Shown here: piece by piece, positions 33,611 to 43,017 of the stretch
Layout of the letters: every line of letters begins with the position of its first letter
How positions within the stretch are numbered: position 1 is the first letter of the stretch
DNA from: Lactifluus volemus
Taxonomy: Eukaryota > Basidiomycota > Agaricomycetes > Russulales > Russulaceae
Assembly (NCBI GenBank): GCA_022376515.1
Contig: WTXI01000302.1
Span: forward strand, 1 to 43,017
Length of the DNA stretch: 43,017 bases
Direction of reading: 5' to 3'
The notes under the pieces: generated by a model
The model's input: only the letters and a program-made list of their open reading frames with translations
Databases searched by the model: none
What the model was told of the DNA's origin: nothing
Program-made: the position numbers and the translations under genes

Positions 33611-36600
33611 ACCGCATGGATGCACGGCTGCCGCTTCTCTTTTTCTAGGCACGAATCTAATCCATCACTGCAAGGGTGCCCATAGTAGGTTTACCACGTC
33701 CAGTCTGAGCCTCCTGCACATTGGCTGATGGTCCCGGTAGCTTGGCGTGACCCTGAGCAAGTAGAGGGATAAATCACAATCACAAGTAAGTTACTTCCAT
33801 CCTTCTGGAACACTTCTAATGCCGAGACAAGGACACTCCTTCCAAAGGCAATGAAAAAATTCACCGGTGCACCTCTCATATTTCTCTCATTGGTGCAGCT
33901 TTTACTTCGGCCCATAGTCCCGAATGTTTGTTTGAAGACGTCATGGCCCTGCCGTTCCATAAATCTATTTTTTCACCTTCTTGGTCCACGTGTAAACAAT
34001 ATTAGCTGCGAGCGGCGCCACACACCGGTATCTCTGTGTGCATATCTTGTCCTGAGTCAATTTTGATCGAGAATTGGAGATCGGCTCGATCATGCGGTCC
34101 CGAGGCCAACTACTAGGTATGGTGCTCTATCATGACGTCGGATCTAACGAGATCATGAAGCTTTCAGACGTAACTGTAGAGTGAATATTAACCGTCACGG
34201 TGTAACTTATGAACACACACTGAGACGCGATTGAACCGAAACGACCGAGGTTGCCATTCCCGAGTCGACACAGCCATCGCGTAACTTACAACGCCTGTGG
34301 CCCCTCATGCATTCCGTGGTTTCCCTACCGGGCGCAGAAAACCCGCACGCTTAGTAAGTCGTGAACTAATGCCACCGCTGAAGCTGGTTTTCTGTCCATC
34401 CAGCCATCCACTACTCCATTCGTCGTTATTGCAATCGAAGACAGTCAAAGTGCGTGTTAGATCTTCACCTCGGATCAAACAAGCAGGACTCATTTATCCT
34501 AGCGGGGTTGAAGTTGGATAGGAAGAGCGCGGCCTCCGAGTCCCTAACTCCCTGGTTCGGATACCTCGGCACGAACCTCCGAACTACTCTCCCTGCTGAA
34601 CTTTGTAGGGTGATTGATAGCACTCATCTAGGTGTGTCCAGGCCGTCGAGTGTCATGGTACACAGGCCCGGGTAGACATGTGGACGACGTCACAATGTCA
34701 CTAGCCTCTAACCACTGGGTTTTCAATAATGACTCTGAAGGTTTTTTTCTATTCCGTAGAGGCATCCCTAAGACAAGCTGATGATACTAATAGGCTGTTC
34801 GTCACTTGTTCTCGTTTCGTTGTGTGTTTCACCAAGAGTACCAGTTGGCACCTGATCCTTCAACCCGATCTCTATAGCCTCCCTTCGAACAGAGCCATTC
34901 GGGATATATTTTCTGTTGCTAAACAAGTATCATAGCATCTGCTGCGGATCTGGTTGACTGATTGACCCGACCGATAAAGAATATAGAGCATTGCTCACGC
35001 GCAGCCACAGCATCCGAAGGAGTGTCACTGCTCCCAAGAGGACGATTGGCCTCGTTATTGGCACTACCGCCGAGTCGTCATCAAGCCACGCAACAAAAGT
35101 TACTGCGGATGGTCGTTTTGCCAGTTGACTGTCAGTCCGTATCACTTTGAAATGCTGATGTCCTGATGTCGTAAGTTGACCGTCCTAGATCTCGGATGAA
35201 GGAATACGCGGGCCGAGTTCCATATCCGAAGACAAGAAACTTCTCATCCCCGTCCCCCCGCTGATAACTTGACGAACAGAAGGGTTTCAGGGAACAATGA
35301 GAGTGTCCATAAGGACGGGGCACGCGGCGGTCCTTTGCCTCCATAATGAGATCATAGCGTCCTCGGCTACTTCGATCTTTATTTGCCTCCAATTAGCAGA
35401 ACTCGGATTTTCACAAATATACGTGGATGGGGGCGTAAATTCTGTTTATCCGGTATCGTCTTATTCCATCCTAAATGGAAATGTATTTTATTAATAAAGC
35501 AAAATAGAAGGCAGAAGGTGCGAAGGCACCATTAATGATAGTGGACGTTAGCACACAAGGTCCCTGATCTTCGCAAATTGACATCACCTTCCCAGGGCCC
35601 GAGGATGTGTACAGTGGTAGATTCCCACTTCCTCGGCCCGTACACGCCCCTCCATACTGACCTCGCAGCTTAAGCAACCTTCGAAAGTGACTCAAGGGCG
35701 CATGCTTCGGACCGACCCCGCAAGTTGCCAATGCTAGTAACAGCTTTTGATGCAACATTTCCCATGCGGATTGCATTGGTGTCTTGAAGGGCTCATTACC
35801 GGCAATGCGCACACGATACCTGGCTGAGCCATCCGCGATAGGTTGAACTGGTATCAAAGATGGCCAATAATCCCTTTACCTAGATTCACGAAAATGGAGT
35901 CTGTTTATTGTGAAAGGCACGTTTCACGTAAAATTCTGATAGGGTCTGTGAAGGAAAGGGTGACGGATCCCTGATGTATGTTGCTTTGGTATCAACCCAC
36001 TTGGGAAAAGTCGGTCAAAGCACAGCTAATACGCGCTCGTGTCGCGCTTCGGCATGTTGCCGCAAGTAGGGCGTCCTTTCTGGCTTAGGGGAGCGATACG
36101 GCAAGTACAAATATCTCCTTTAAGACTCGTTCCTTTCTGGGGATTGGGGGATGGGCGTTGCCTCTTGCTTGGACCTTCATCACGAATGGGGTACCGGGCC
36201 GGCGGAAAGTGACGGAGTAATTAAACAGGTCCCGTTGTTGGGATGGAGGGCTACACACGCACATAATCCCGTTTCCAGCGAACCATCATATAACTAACAG
36301 CCTTCGTCTTGATCTACTTTATCGTAGCCATAGATAATAATGGCGACATCAACAACCCTGAATCAGACAGAGAGGACCCGGCGGTGTGGCTAATTGCCAA
36401 TCTTTCGTATCTGATCATACCGCACTTCGGTTCCTGACCTCACAGACACGCCGTGTCATGAACTGAACTTGAACTAGACTGGACGGTTTCTCATGTCAGG
36501 AAATCGGAAGTCGGTCCGGAGTACAGTTCCTACTACCACACGGGCGTGACGGGGGAAGTGCTCAACGCCTTCAAGCTTCAAGCTAAGCGCTTCAGCTTCA

Positions 36601-36904
36601 ACTTGAGCGCCAAAGCCCGATTATTCGGATCTCGCACCGCTCAGTACCGCTTGCAGCATACGATGGAGGAATTGCAAAGTTACCAGTTACCAGTTACTAG
36701 CGGGAGGCAGGGCGTAGGCATGATGACGTTGCCACGTTCGCTGTCAGAAAGTAATCAATTCTTCGTTCTCTAAGCCATCACTGGCCAGTAGTAGTTAGAG
36801 TGATTTAAGACAAGTATTAGAACGAAATGAGTGTCGCGGAGCCACAGGTGAAGGGTCTAGAACTCGCCGTTGAAAGAGACAAGACGTGGGAAAAGGGTGA
36901 CGCA

Positions 36905-36921
36905 CCGGAACGCATGTCCGG
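36905..36921. promoter_or_regulatory. Near-palindrome CCGGA-N7-TCCGG (CGG-N9-CCG)
   Basis: CCGGAACGCATGTCCGG shares the CCGGA/TCCGG half-sites of the 33593 palindrome with one more spacer base. It is about 295 bp upstream of the regulator start codon, so self-regulation is possible. Confidence 0.4.
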
Positions 36922-37154
36922 GCAGGGGATGCGAAATCTCCCGAGGGAGGGTGATAGAAATACTTGGTCGATCAGAACCATCTGGGGATAATTTGACATA
37001 TCATGTTATATTCTTTCTCGTGTCATCCCAAACTGTCGACGGGAAACTGCCTCTAAGGTTTCAGCGCCTCATTCACTCGATCTTTCGTCTTCGGTAACTA
37101 TGGACCGATGCTCCCTGGAAATCCCGGGTCAACACTCGATCTCGTTCTCTTACA

Positions 37155-37160
37155 TATAAA
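37155..37160 (+). promoter_or_regulatory. TATA box of the regulator gene
   Basis: TATAAA lies about 60 bp before the start codon at 37216, in the position expected of a core promoter with a short leader. Confidence 0.5.
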
Positions 37161-37215
37161 TCACTTGTCATGTCTATAAGACAGCCTTCACGCTCCTTCA
37201 CCATTCCTGGCCATA

Positions 37216-39969
37216 ATGGATCCATCTCTCGCCCTAATCTACGAATCCCACCGCAGCAATGTCTACCAGCTCAACGCTGTCGCATCTTCCTCCATGTCAC
37301 CGCTCATCTCTACACGGGATGAACATACCCCTAGGATGCGTTCGCACAAAGGCAACAGACCATCTCTACCCCAATCAAAGCATTGTCCTCTTTGCCCAGC
37401 CAAATTCACGCGAACGACCCATCTCAATCGTCATCTTCGGACTCGTGCGTTCTTCGATATCTAAACGTATACGCGAGCTGATGCGCCAACAGATACGAAC
37501 GAGAGACTTCATCGTTGCGAAGTACGCTATTCCGAGCTCTCTCTGTTGTTCCCACACTGAGCTCCAAATCCCAGACCTGTCTTTCCGAGTTTACCCGCAG
37601 TGACCTCCTCACAAGGCACAAGCGAAGTTGCGGTGATCTGTGGGTGCCTATCCTTTCCTAGATGTTCCAAGGGAACTCACGGATCATAGTCTAAACCAGA
37701 ATAAATCGCGCCGTAAATCGTGTCAGGCATGTGCCGAGTCCAAGGTCAAATGTGACTTGAAGCAGCCCTGCACGAAGTGTACTTCACGTGGAAAGGAGTG
37801 CATCTTCATCAATGATCCCGCGCAATCCCGGGAGAAGAAAGCCGCAGCAGCCGCCCGTCGAAAGGCAGCACAGAAGGCGGTTACGGATGCTAGCTCCACT
37901 TCTTCTGCTTCGCCTCACCTTGCGCCCTCATGCGACCTGATGTTGTATCCTCCGACGTACTCTTACGAGGGAGAAGAATCTCTGGTCTCCAACATCAGTT
38001 CTGCGACTTCTGCTCTCGACATCTCACCCATCTCGGCGAGCGAGCTCCTCTTCTATGAGCCATCCTCATCTTACTCGACCACGTGCCCAGAATTGTCCGG
38101 CGGTTCTACCACCGGGAGTACACCGATGTCACCTCGTTCTGATCTATTTGATATCGCGGCGGACTATTACACTCCGGCTCCAGAAGCCCACATGCTCGAC
38201 GAGTCGCTTTCGAAAGGTATCCCCAAAGACGTCGTTCCTCTGTATTCGGAGGAGGCCTCGTTTATGATGCAGTCACAAGACTTGATGCACGCCTCTCCGA
38301 GCTTACTAAACTTTGGTTACGAAACACAACCACAATGGGTGTTGGACGGCGTACTGACAGCATGCCATCCCTTGGACATGGACCCATGTATCGCGCCGCT
38401 ACCCGTTGACGAGACATCGATGGGTGTGCTGAATAGGAGCGCTACATCCTCTCTGTTGGCTGAGACATCCCCAATTGACCAGTCCCTGAAAGACACTTCC
38501 GAGTCGGTCGGTCCGGCAGAGGCCGATTTGCGGCATTATTGTGAGCGCCCCCCTGTCTTCCTCGGCGTCAGCCGCTAAAGCCCCTTTTTCTCAGTATATC
38601 TATTTCACACCGTGTATCAGTCACATGTGCCCATCGTGCATATTTCTACTTGGACGTCGGCGAAACCGTCAATCCTGACCCGGGCAATGCAGGCATGTGG
38701 CGCACAGTTCGTTGAGACCCAATTGGCGAGGGACTTTGTCTCTCAGACGCTTCATAGCACTTGCGAAAGCCTCCTTCAGGTGGGAATCCATGAACTCCGT
38801 ACGCTGTTTCTCATACCCCATCAGGCGAAATGTCCCTTCGAATCGGAAGAAATGACGGACATGATCCTTGCCGGTCTACTCATCCAAGGCATCAGCTTGT
38901 TCCAGCAGACAGTTGACCAGCGCCCCGCTGCTGCTCATTACCATGGAATTCTTGCCATGGCGAGTAACCGCTTGGTTTCGCCAGATAATGAAATGCTGAA
39001 CTGCGCGCCTCTAGATGATCAGGCGATGTGGTGTGATGAGCGCTTGCTCCTTTTGGGCGCCTCCAGATCTCTCTGGAGCAAATGCATCACAGATCGAGGT
39101 TGCATGGAGAAATTGGGTAGTACATGAGTCCATGAAGCGGTATGATCAGTCTCTCTATTCGTTCGTTATGCGATTCCTGACTGGTTTCAAGACTTCTCAC
39201 GATCGCGTATGTGCACGACTGCTTCTTAAACGTCTTTTTCTCCCTCTCGCCATCCTTCTTTGCATCAGAACTCGACTGGTGCCTGCCTTCAGAGGATGCT
39301 CTTTGGAACGCTACCTCTTCTCAGGAGTGGTATTCCATTCTCCAACAACCCTCGCCATACGGCCCCGTGGCAACGAGGTTGACAGGTCTCAACATCAAAG
39401 CTGCGCTCGCTGTGCTCGGAGATATGCGCATGCCCACCCCTTCTCTCGCACTCTCAGCCTTTGCGCAATTTGTTCTCATCAACTCCATCCTCAGTTCGAT
39501 CGTTGGTCCTTCCGGTGTGCAGGGAGCCTATGCCTCGGAACCTACAACAGACCTTGATGTTGTCAGCAGCCAATCACAGGATTTCGTGCTCCAATACACA
39601 CTACACAACTGGCTGCAGGGGTGGATCAACACATCAGAGAATGGGAGCGCAGAGGAGGCCGCGCAAGCACCGCACTTTACGCGCAATGCAATGCCGTACT
39701 ATTGGCTTGCGCAGGCCGCACTGATCGCGCTGCAGGAGGAGTCGCCGGGCTTCTTAATCACGCCGGACACGCGGTTCCGTGTACTTGGCCAATGGTTGCT
39801 GCACATCCGGAACTTCTTGCGCAGTGGCCAAAGCGACTCGACCGGATTGTGGATTGAGTTGATGAAGGCCGTTGCCGAAGATGGTCACGAGGCAACCGCG
39901 AGCGCGGAGGGGATGGAGGCGCTACGCCCTGACTTATTTATGATTGACCACTGCCTTGTAAGATCATAA
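37216..39969 (+). CDS. Transcription factor with two C2H2-type fingers plus Zn2Cys6 cluster
   Basis: Nuclear DNA-binding regulator. Seven exons (37216-37444, 37493-37521, 37575-37639, 37690-38540, 38595-39032, 39079-39139, 39192-39969) join to 816 aa. Finger 1 (CPLCPAKFTRTTHLNRHLRTH) is C-X2-C-X12-H-X3-H. Finger 2 (CETC...SDLLTRHKRSC) ends in Cys and is split between its two cysteines by intron 2. The Zn2Cys6 cluster follows about 15 residues later, CQACAESKVKC...CTKCTSRGKEC with canonical 2-6-5-2-6 spacing. A Ser/Pro-rich acidic linker leads to a fungal-specific regulatory region (YQSHVPIVHISTW, IEVAWRNWVVHESMKR, LNIKAALAVLGDM). It is the only regulator in the window and faces away from the polyketide synthase, so it is a natural candidate for controlling that gene, though general roles are equally possible. 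Confidence 0.92.
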
Positions 39970-41113
39970 TCGTATCTCGTATATAATCCGTTTTACAGGT
40001 TCTCGGTGCATGGTTAGATGCGGTCGTAATATGTATGGTTAGAACCCCTTGTCTGTACTATCAATAGTATCATTTCTATAATGTTAGATCCCCGCACGAG
40101 AAGTGACTTGTGGGGATGCGATCAGTTTCGTTTTCACCCGCCCTTCTTCCCGTGGCGGTATTTTTGGGACAACCATTTTAGCGTTTACGCACCTGTGGTC
40201 TTGACAGCCCTGATAAGAGTCAGTTTGTGATTACGATATTCTCACAATATCCACGGGTTCGTTGGCAAGGTGGGAAGTTGTGCCATGACAAGCCTTACTT
40301 CGGCCATATTGCCAGTGTTTTTTGTAGGCGTATCAGAGGAGACAAGATTTCTATTTCTCCTTGTAGAAGATAAGGTTCTCAAAATATGGGGATAAATCAA
40401 AAGAATGTTCGGTATACGCATTCCGATACCTGAATGAACGATCCATGTTGTGTGTGGAGTGAGAAAACAAAACCAAAAGGTCAAGTAAAAAAAGTTTTGC
40501 AAACTCCAACAGCTGACTCATGTTGAGAAGATCGGTACAGTAGTAAGTAAGTAGAAGTGTTCCGGGCCTTTTTGCAATTGGTTGGAAATCACACACCAAT
40601 GGGCGTGTAAGAACGCTCTCATTGGTGCATCTTTACGTTGCAGGTACCCCTGTTGCTGGACCGGCCCGCATCTTTTTACGTGCCATGCCATCAAGGTTGT
40701 TATGCCAGAGGGGGGGGCGCAGTGCTCTGTTCTAAAATAAATCAAAGATGGGTGTAGGTATTGAAGCTGATGGAGGCCCGACTTGTGGGAGGCGGGGGGG
40801 GGGCTGCGGCTGCGTCTATTCAATTCGACTGCCGGGTGTCATGGTGGTTAATTTTGGAAAAAGTGAATATATGTAGCGTTGTTCGCTGCTCTGCCGATAA
40901 GATCACGTGATGAATCAAGGGAGGTCGTCACGGAGACGCTCGAGCGATATGTGTGTGTCCGTCGACAGGTCATCAAAGCCTTTTCAAGACCCAAAAAAAA
41001 ATTCGCTAAAATCTACAACACACATCAACACACATCAAATTTTTTTTATACCTTTTCGTCGACGAGCAACCTATTCGTAGCTTGTATCAAGGATTGGGGA
41101 ATAGGTCCGGATC
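39970..41113. other. Intergenic region between regulator and MOB2-like gene
   Basis: Short frames only, with poly-G (near 40790) and poly-A/T runs. No gene is recognised. Confidence 0.5.
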
Positions 41114-42185
41114 ATGTCGTTTTTCAACTCCATAGGGTGCGCCCATATCGATTGGTGGTGGTGATCATGCCAAATTGACTTGTCCTGGACCATCCCACAC
41201 ACACACACGTATCACTCGTTTTTTTTTTATGGTTACAGACGCTCTATGCAACGCTCGGGGCCAAGAGGTCCAAAGCGGTCCCCAACGCCAACTTCCGCTA
41301 CTTCCCAAATGCCACGTCGACCATCGATGCCGCATCTCCCGCGACCGTATCTGCGCCAACTCAAGGCGTTCAGAAACCGCTCTACCTCTGTAGCCCATTT
41401 GTCGAGGCAGCTCTCGTCAAGGGCAACTTCAAGACTATCGTCATGTTGCCAAAATATGTCGACATCATGGAATGGGTTGCTGTAAACAGTTGCGTACATC
41501 TCTTTTTTCCCTCAAAACATTTACCACAGCACTCTCACGGCGCGCGCCCCTCCCTTAAATTTATTATACAGTCTTCGACTTTTTTCAGAACCTTAATATG
41601 TTTTATGGGGTTATATCCGAGTGCTGTACACAACAGTCCTGTCCAGCCATGTCCGCCGGTCCTACGTGAGCGCTCTATTACATTCGGCATCTCGGGTTGT
41701 TATTCAGGCCATTATGTGCGGCAAGGCTGAACTATACTTGGATCAACCAGGACCGGAAGAGTGTCCAACTGCCTGCCCCAACATACATAGATTATGTTAT
41801 GACCTGGGTGCAGAACCTTCTCGACGATGAGAACAACTTTCCGACTAAATCAGGTATCATCCAACGCGTCTCATACTCTGACTAGCTCACGAACGTTGTT
41901 CGTGTATCAGGACAGGACTTCCCTGCCTCATTTCCGTCGACTATCAAACACGTATACCGTCAACTGTTGCGTGTGTTTGCGCACATATACCACGCACATT
42001 ACTCTCAGATCCTGCATCTACGTTCTGAACCGCACTTCAACTCGCTCTTTGCTCATTTCCTAGCCTTCGGCCGCGAGTACGAGCTGCTTGACGTCAAAGA
42101 CGTTCGCGGCTCAGCCAACGTGCCAGCTGTCGGCATCGGCGCACTCTGGGAGCGCTGGAAAGAGATGGGCATCCTCGAGTCGTGA
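41114..42185 (+). CDS. MOB2: MOB kinase activator, MOB2-like
   Basis: Co-activator of an NDR/LATS-type kinase (Orb6/Cbk1 pathway) that controls polar growth and cell separation. The core assembles from four exons ending at 41488, then 41572-41665, 41726-41853 and 41911-42185: PLYLCSPFVEAALVKGNFKT, VMLPKYVDIMEWVAVN, FDFFQNLNMFYGVISECC, YTWINQDRKSVQLPAPTYID, LLRVFAHIYHAHYSQILHL. The LCSPFV...LVKGNFKTIV...PKYVD run resembles MOB2 more than MOB1. The N-terminus is uncertain: MSFFNSIG at 41114-41136 looks like a real start, but joining it to the AG at 41238 gives the wrong frame. An acceptor at 41267 (AAGAG|GTCC) restores the frame by giving MSFFNSIGSKAVPN; a base error is the alternative. The C-terminus WKEMGILES is followed by TGA. 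Confidence 0.85.
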
Positions 42186-42454
42186 TTGGAGTCGACGGTT
42201 TACAGTGCTACCCCGTTATCTCGACCACCGGCTCGGAATTTGTATACCAATCAATACCCATACTTCTTGTTCCATTTCCGGTCAAAATAAATCCTTTTGA
42301 ATCCTTTTTTAGCAGCGGAATCCGGGCGCCGCGAAAAAATCACCATGGGAATGAACAACCCTAGATGGGGACTCGATTGCCTTTTTGGAATCAAGGCCGC
42401 GGAGAAGAACATGCAACGGATCTCCAATAAGTTTCCCCTAAAAGTGGCCTGCCG
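42186..42454. other. Convergent gap at the right end
   Basis: Lies between the MOB2-like stop and the minus-strand adenylate-forming gene. No feature is seen. Confidence 0.5.
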
Positions 42455-43017
42455 TCAACTTAATTTCAATACATTATCTGTTATGAGCAAGCTACTGCAT
42501 TTGTATATTCTTTTAGGCGGAAAACCAATATTTGAGATCCCTGGAGAACGTATATGATAGTCACAGCTTTGGTGCTGCTTGACTTTGAGTTGCCTAGCTC
42601 GATCGCGAAGGATGCGCCTGAGTAACTTCCCACTGGGGTTTCTGGGAATAGTATCGATAAACTCGACCCGCCCTGGAGGTGCTTATACTTCGACTTGTGG
42701 TCGGCGACATGCTACATGGAAATTAGAAACTGTCTTGTCCTCATCCTAGGAGAGAGGCCATACCTTGATAATGTCAACCTTTATCTTCTCAGCGTCTCCA
42801 GAGGCAGCGCGCTTCGCAGCATTGGCCGAGAGTACCACAAAGGCGAAAGGCAACTCTCCACTATACTCGTCCGGATTCCAACTACGCAGACATCAGCGAT
42901 GTCTGTGTGTCGCAACAAATGACCCTCCAGCTCTGCAGGAGCGACTTGGAACGCCCGAACTTTCAGTATCTCCTAAGGAAAAAAAAGAAAAAGAGGTCAC
43001 CGAATACTGTACGGGGG
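42455..43017 (-). CDS. Adenylate-forming enzyme (4-coumarate:CoA ligase-like), 3' part with two frameshifts
   Basis: C-terminal domain of an acyl/aryl-CoA ligase that activates a carboxylic acid with ATP; the rest lies beyond the window. One exon starts at 42972 after a TTAG acceptor: EILKVRAFQVAPAELEGHLL, then TDIADVCVVGI. Near 42873 one C appears missing (ATCCGGAC for ATCCCGGAC) and DEYSGELPFAFVVLS continues in another frame. A 52-nt intron (42712-42763) leads to HVADHKSKYKHLQG; near 42670 a second C appears missing, after which VEFIDTIPRNPSGKLLRRIL, with the catalytic Lys of PSGK, resumes in a third frame. The last frame then runs about 40 residues beyond the usual end to TGA at 42455. Either the gene is dying or the sequence has two errors in C/G runs. 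Confidence 0.75.

Larger units (their letters stand above)
32555..37215. other. 4.66-kb divergent intergenic region of the PKS locus
   Basis: Separates the PKS start (minus) from the regulator start (plus). Open frames are short, with no recognised domain; the longest, at 35471-35857 (minus, 128 codons), has no motif I know. Besides the two promoters and the palindromes listed separately I see no structure. Degenerate repeat DNA is possible. Confidence 0.5.

Noticed and set aside
35471..35857. A 128-codon minus-strand open frame in the PKS-regulator gap
   Set aside because: No recognised motif, no splice-linked exons, and composition like the surrounding non-coding DNA. A translated search would be needed to revive it.
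41195..41206. CA microsatellite
   Set aside because: A short (CA)n run inside an intron, too brief to call a repeat feature.
1..43017. CRISPR arrays, rRNA and tRNA genes, intact transposons
   Set aside because: No regularly spaced repeats, no tRNA arm signals that I could complete into a cloverleaf, and no transposase or reverse transcriptase motifs. A covariance-model and repeat search would be more reliable than reading by eye.

Overview
The window is nuclear DNA from a filamentous basidiomycete, most likely an Agaricomycete. Nearly every gene is cut by many short introns of about 45-70 nt with GT..AG ends. The families also fit such a fungus: a lytic polysaccharide monooxygenase (AA9), a ferric reductase, a non-reducing polyketide synthase, a fungal Zn2Cys6 regulator and a dysferlin-domain peroxin. 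I rebuilt exon structures by eye from splice signals, reading phase and family sequence; most assembled models close exactly in frame.

Left part (1-8.8 kb), housekeeping: a complex I subunit (NDUFS4, minus), a ferric reductase (minus), and then on the plus strand the splicing factor PRP38 followed 77 bp later by a tRNA isopentenyltransferase (MOD5/TRIT1). The 3' three quarters of MOD5 plus its downstream flank recurs as a decayed direct copy at about 13.9-15.5 kb. Between the two copies lie an intact AA9 LPMO gene (minus) and the remains of a P-loop-like gene.

Middle (15.5-23.6 kb): a RING protein with a C-terminal membrane anchor, a protein of unknown role that fires divergently (75 bp apart) from a Pex24-family peroxin, and an amino-acid permease rebuilt from 26 exons, several of them microexons of 7-20 nt.

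Right part (25.9-43.0 kb): a complete SAT-KS-AT-PT-ACP-TE non-reducing polyketide synthase (2080 aa, 8 exons, minus) and, 4.66 kb away and divergent, a regulator that joins two C2H2-type fingers to a Zn2Cys6 cluster. The gene-free DNA between them carries two palindromes with CGG/CCG half-sites (CGG-N8-CCG about 1 kb upstream of the PKS, CGG-N9-CCG about 300 bp upstream of the regulator). Together these look like a small, locally regulated aromatic polyketide locus; no P450, methyltransferase or oxidoreductase is visible beside it. A MOB2-like kinase activator and the 3' end of an adenylate-forming enzyme with two apparent one-base losses close the window.

No tRNA, rRNA, CRISPR array or intact transposon was recognised.
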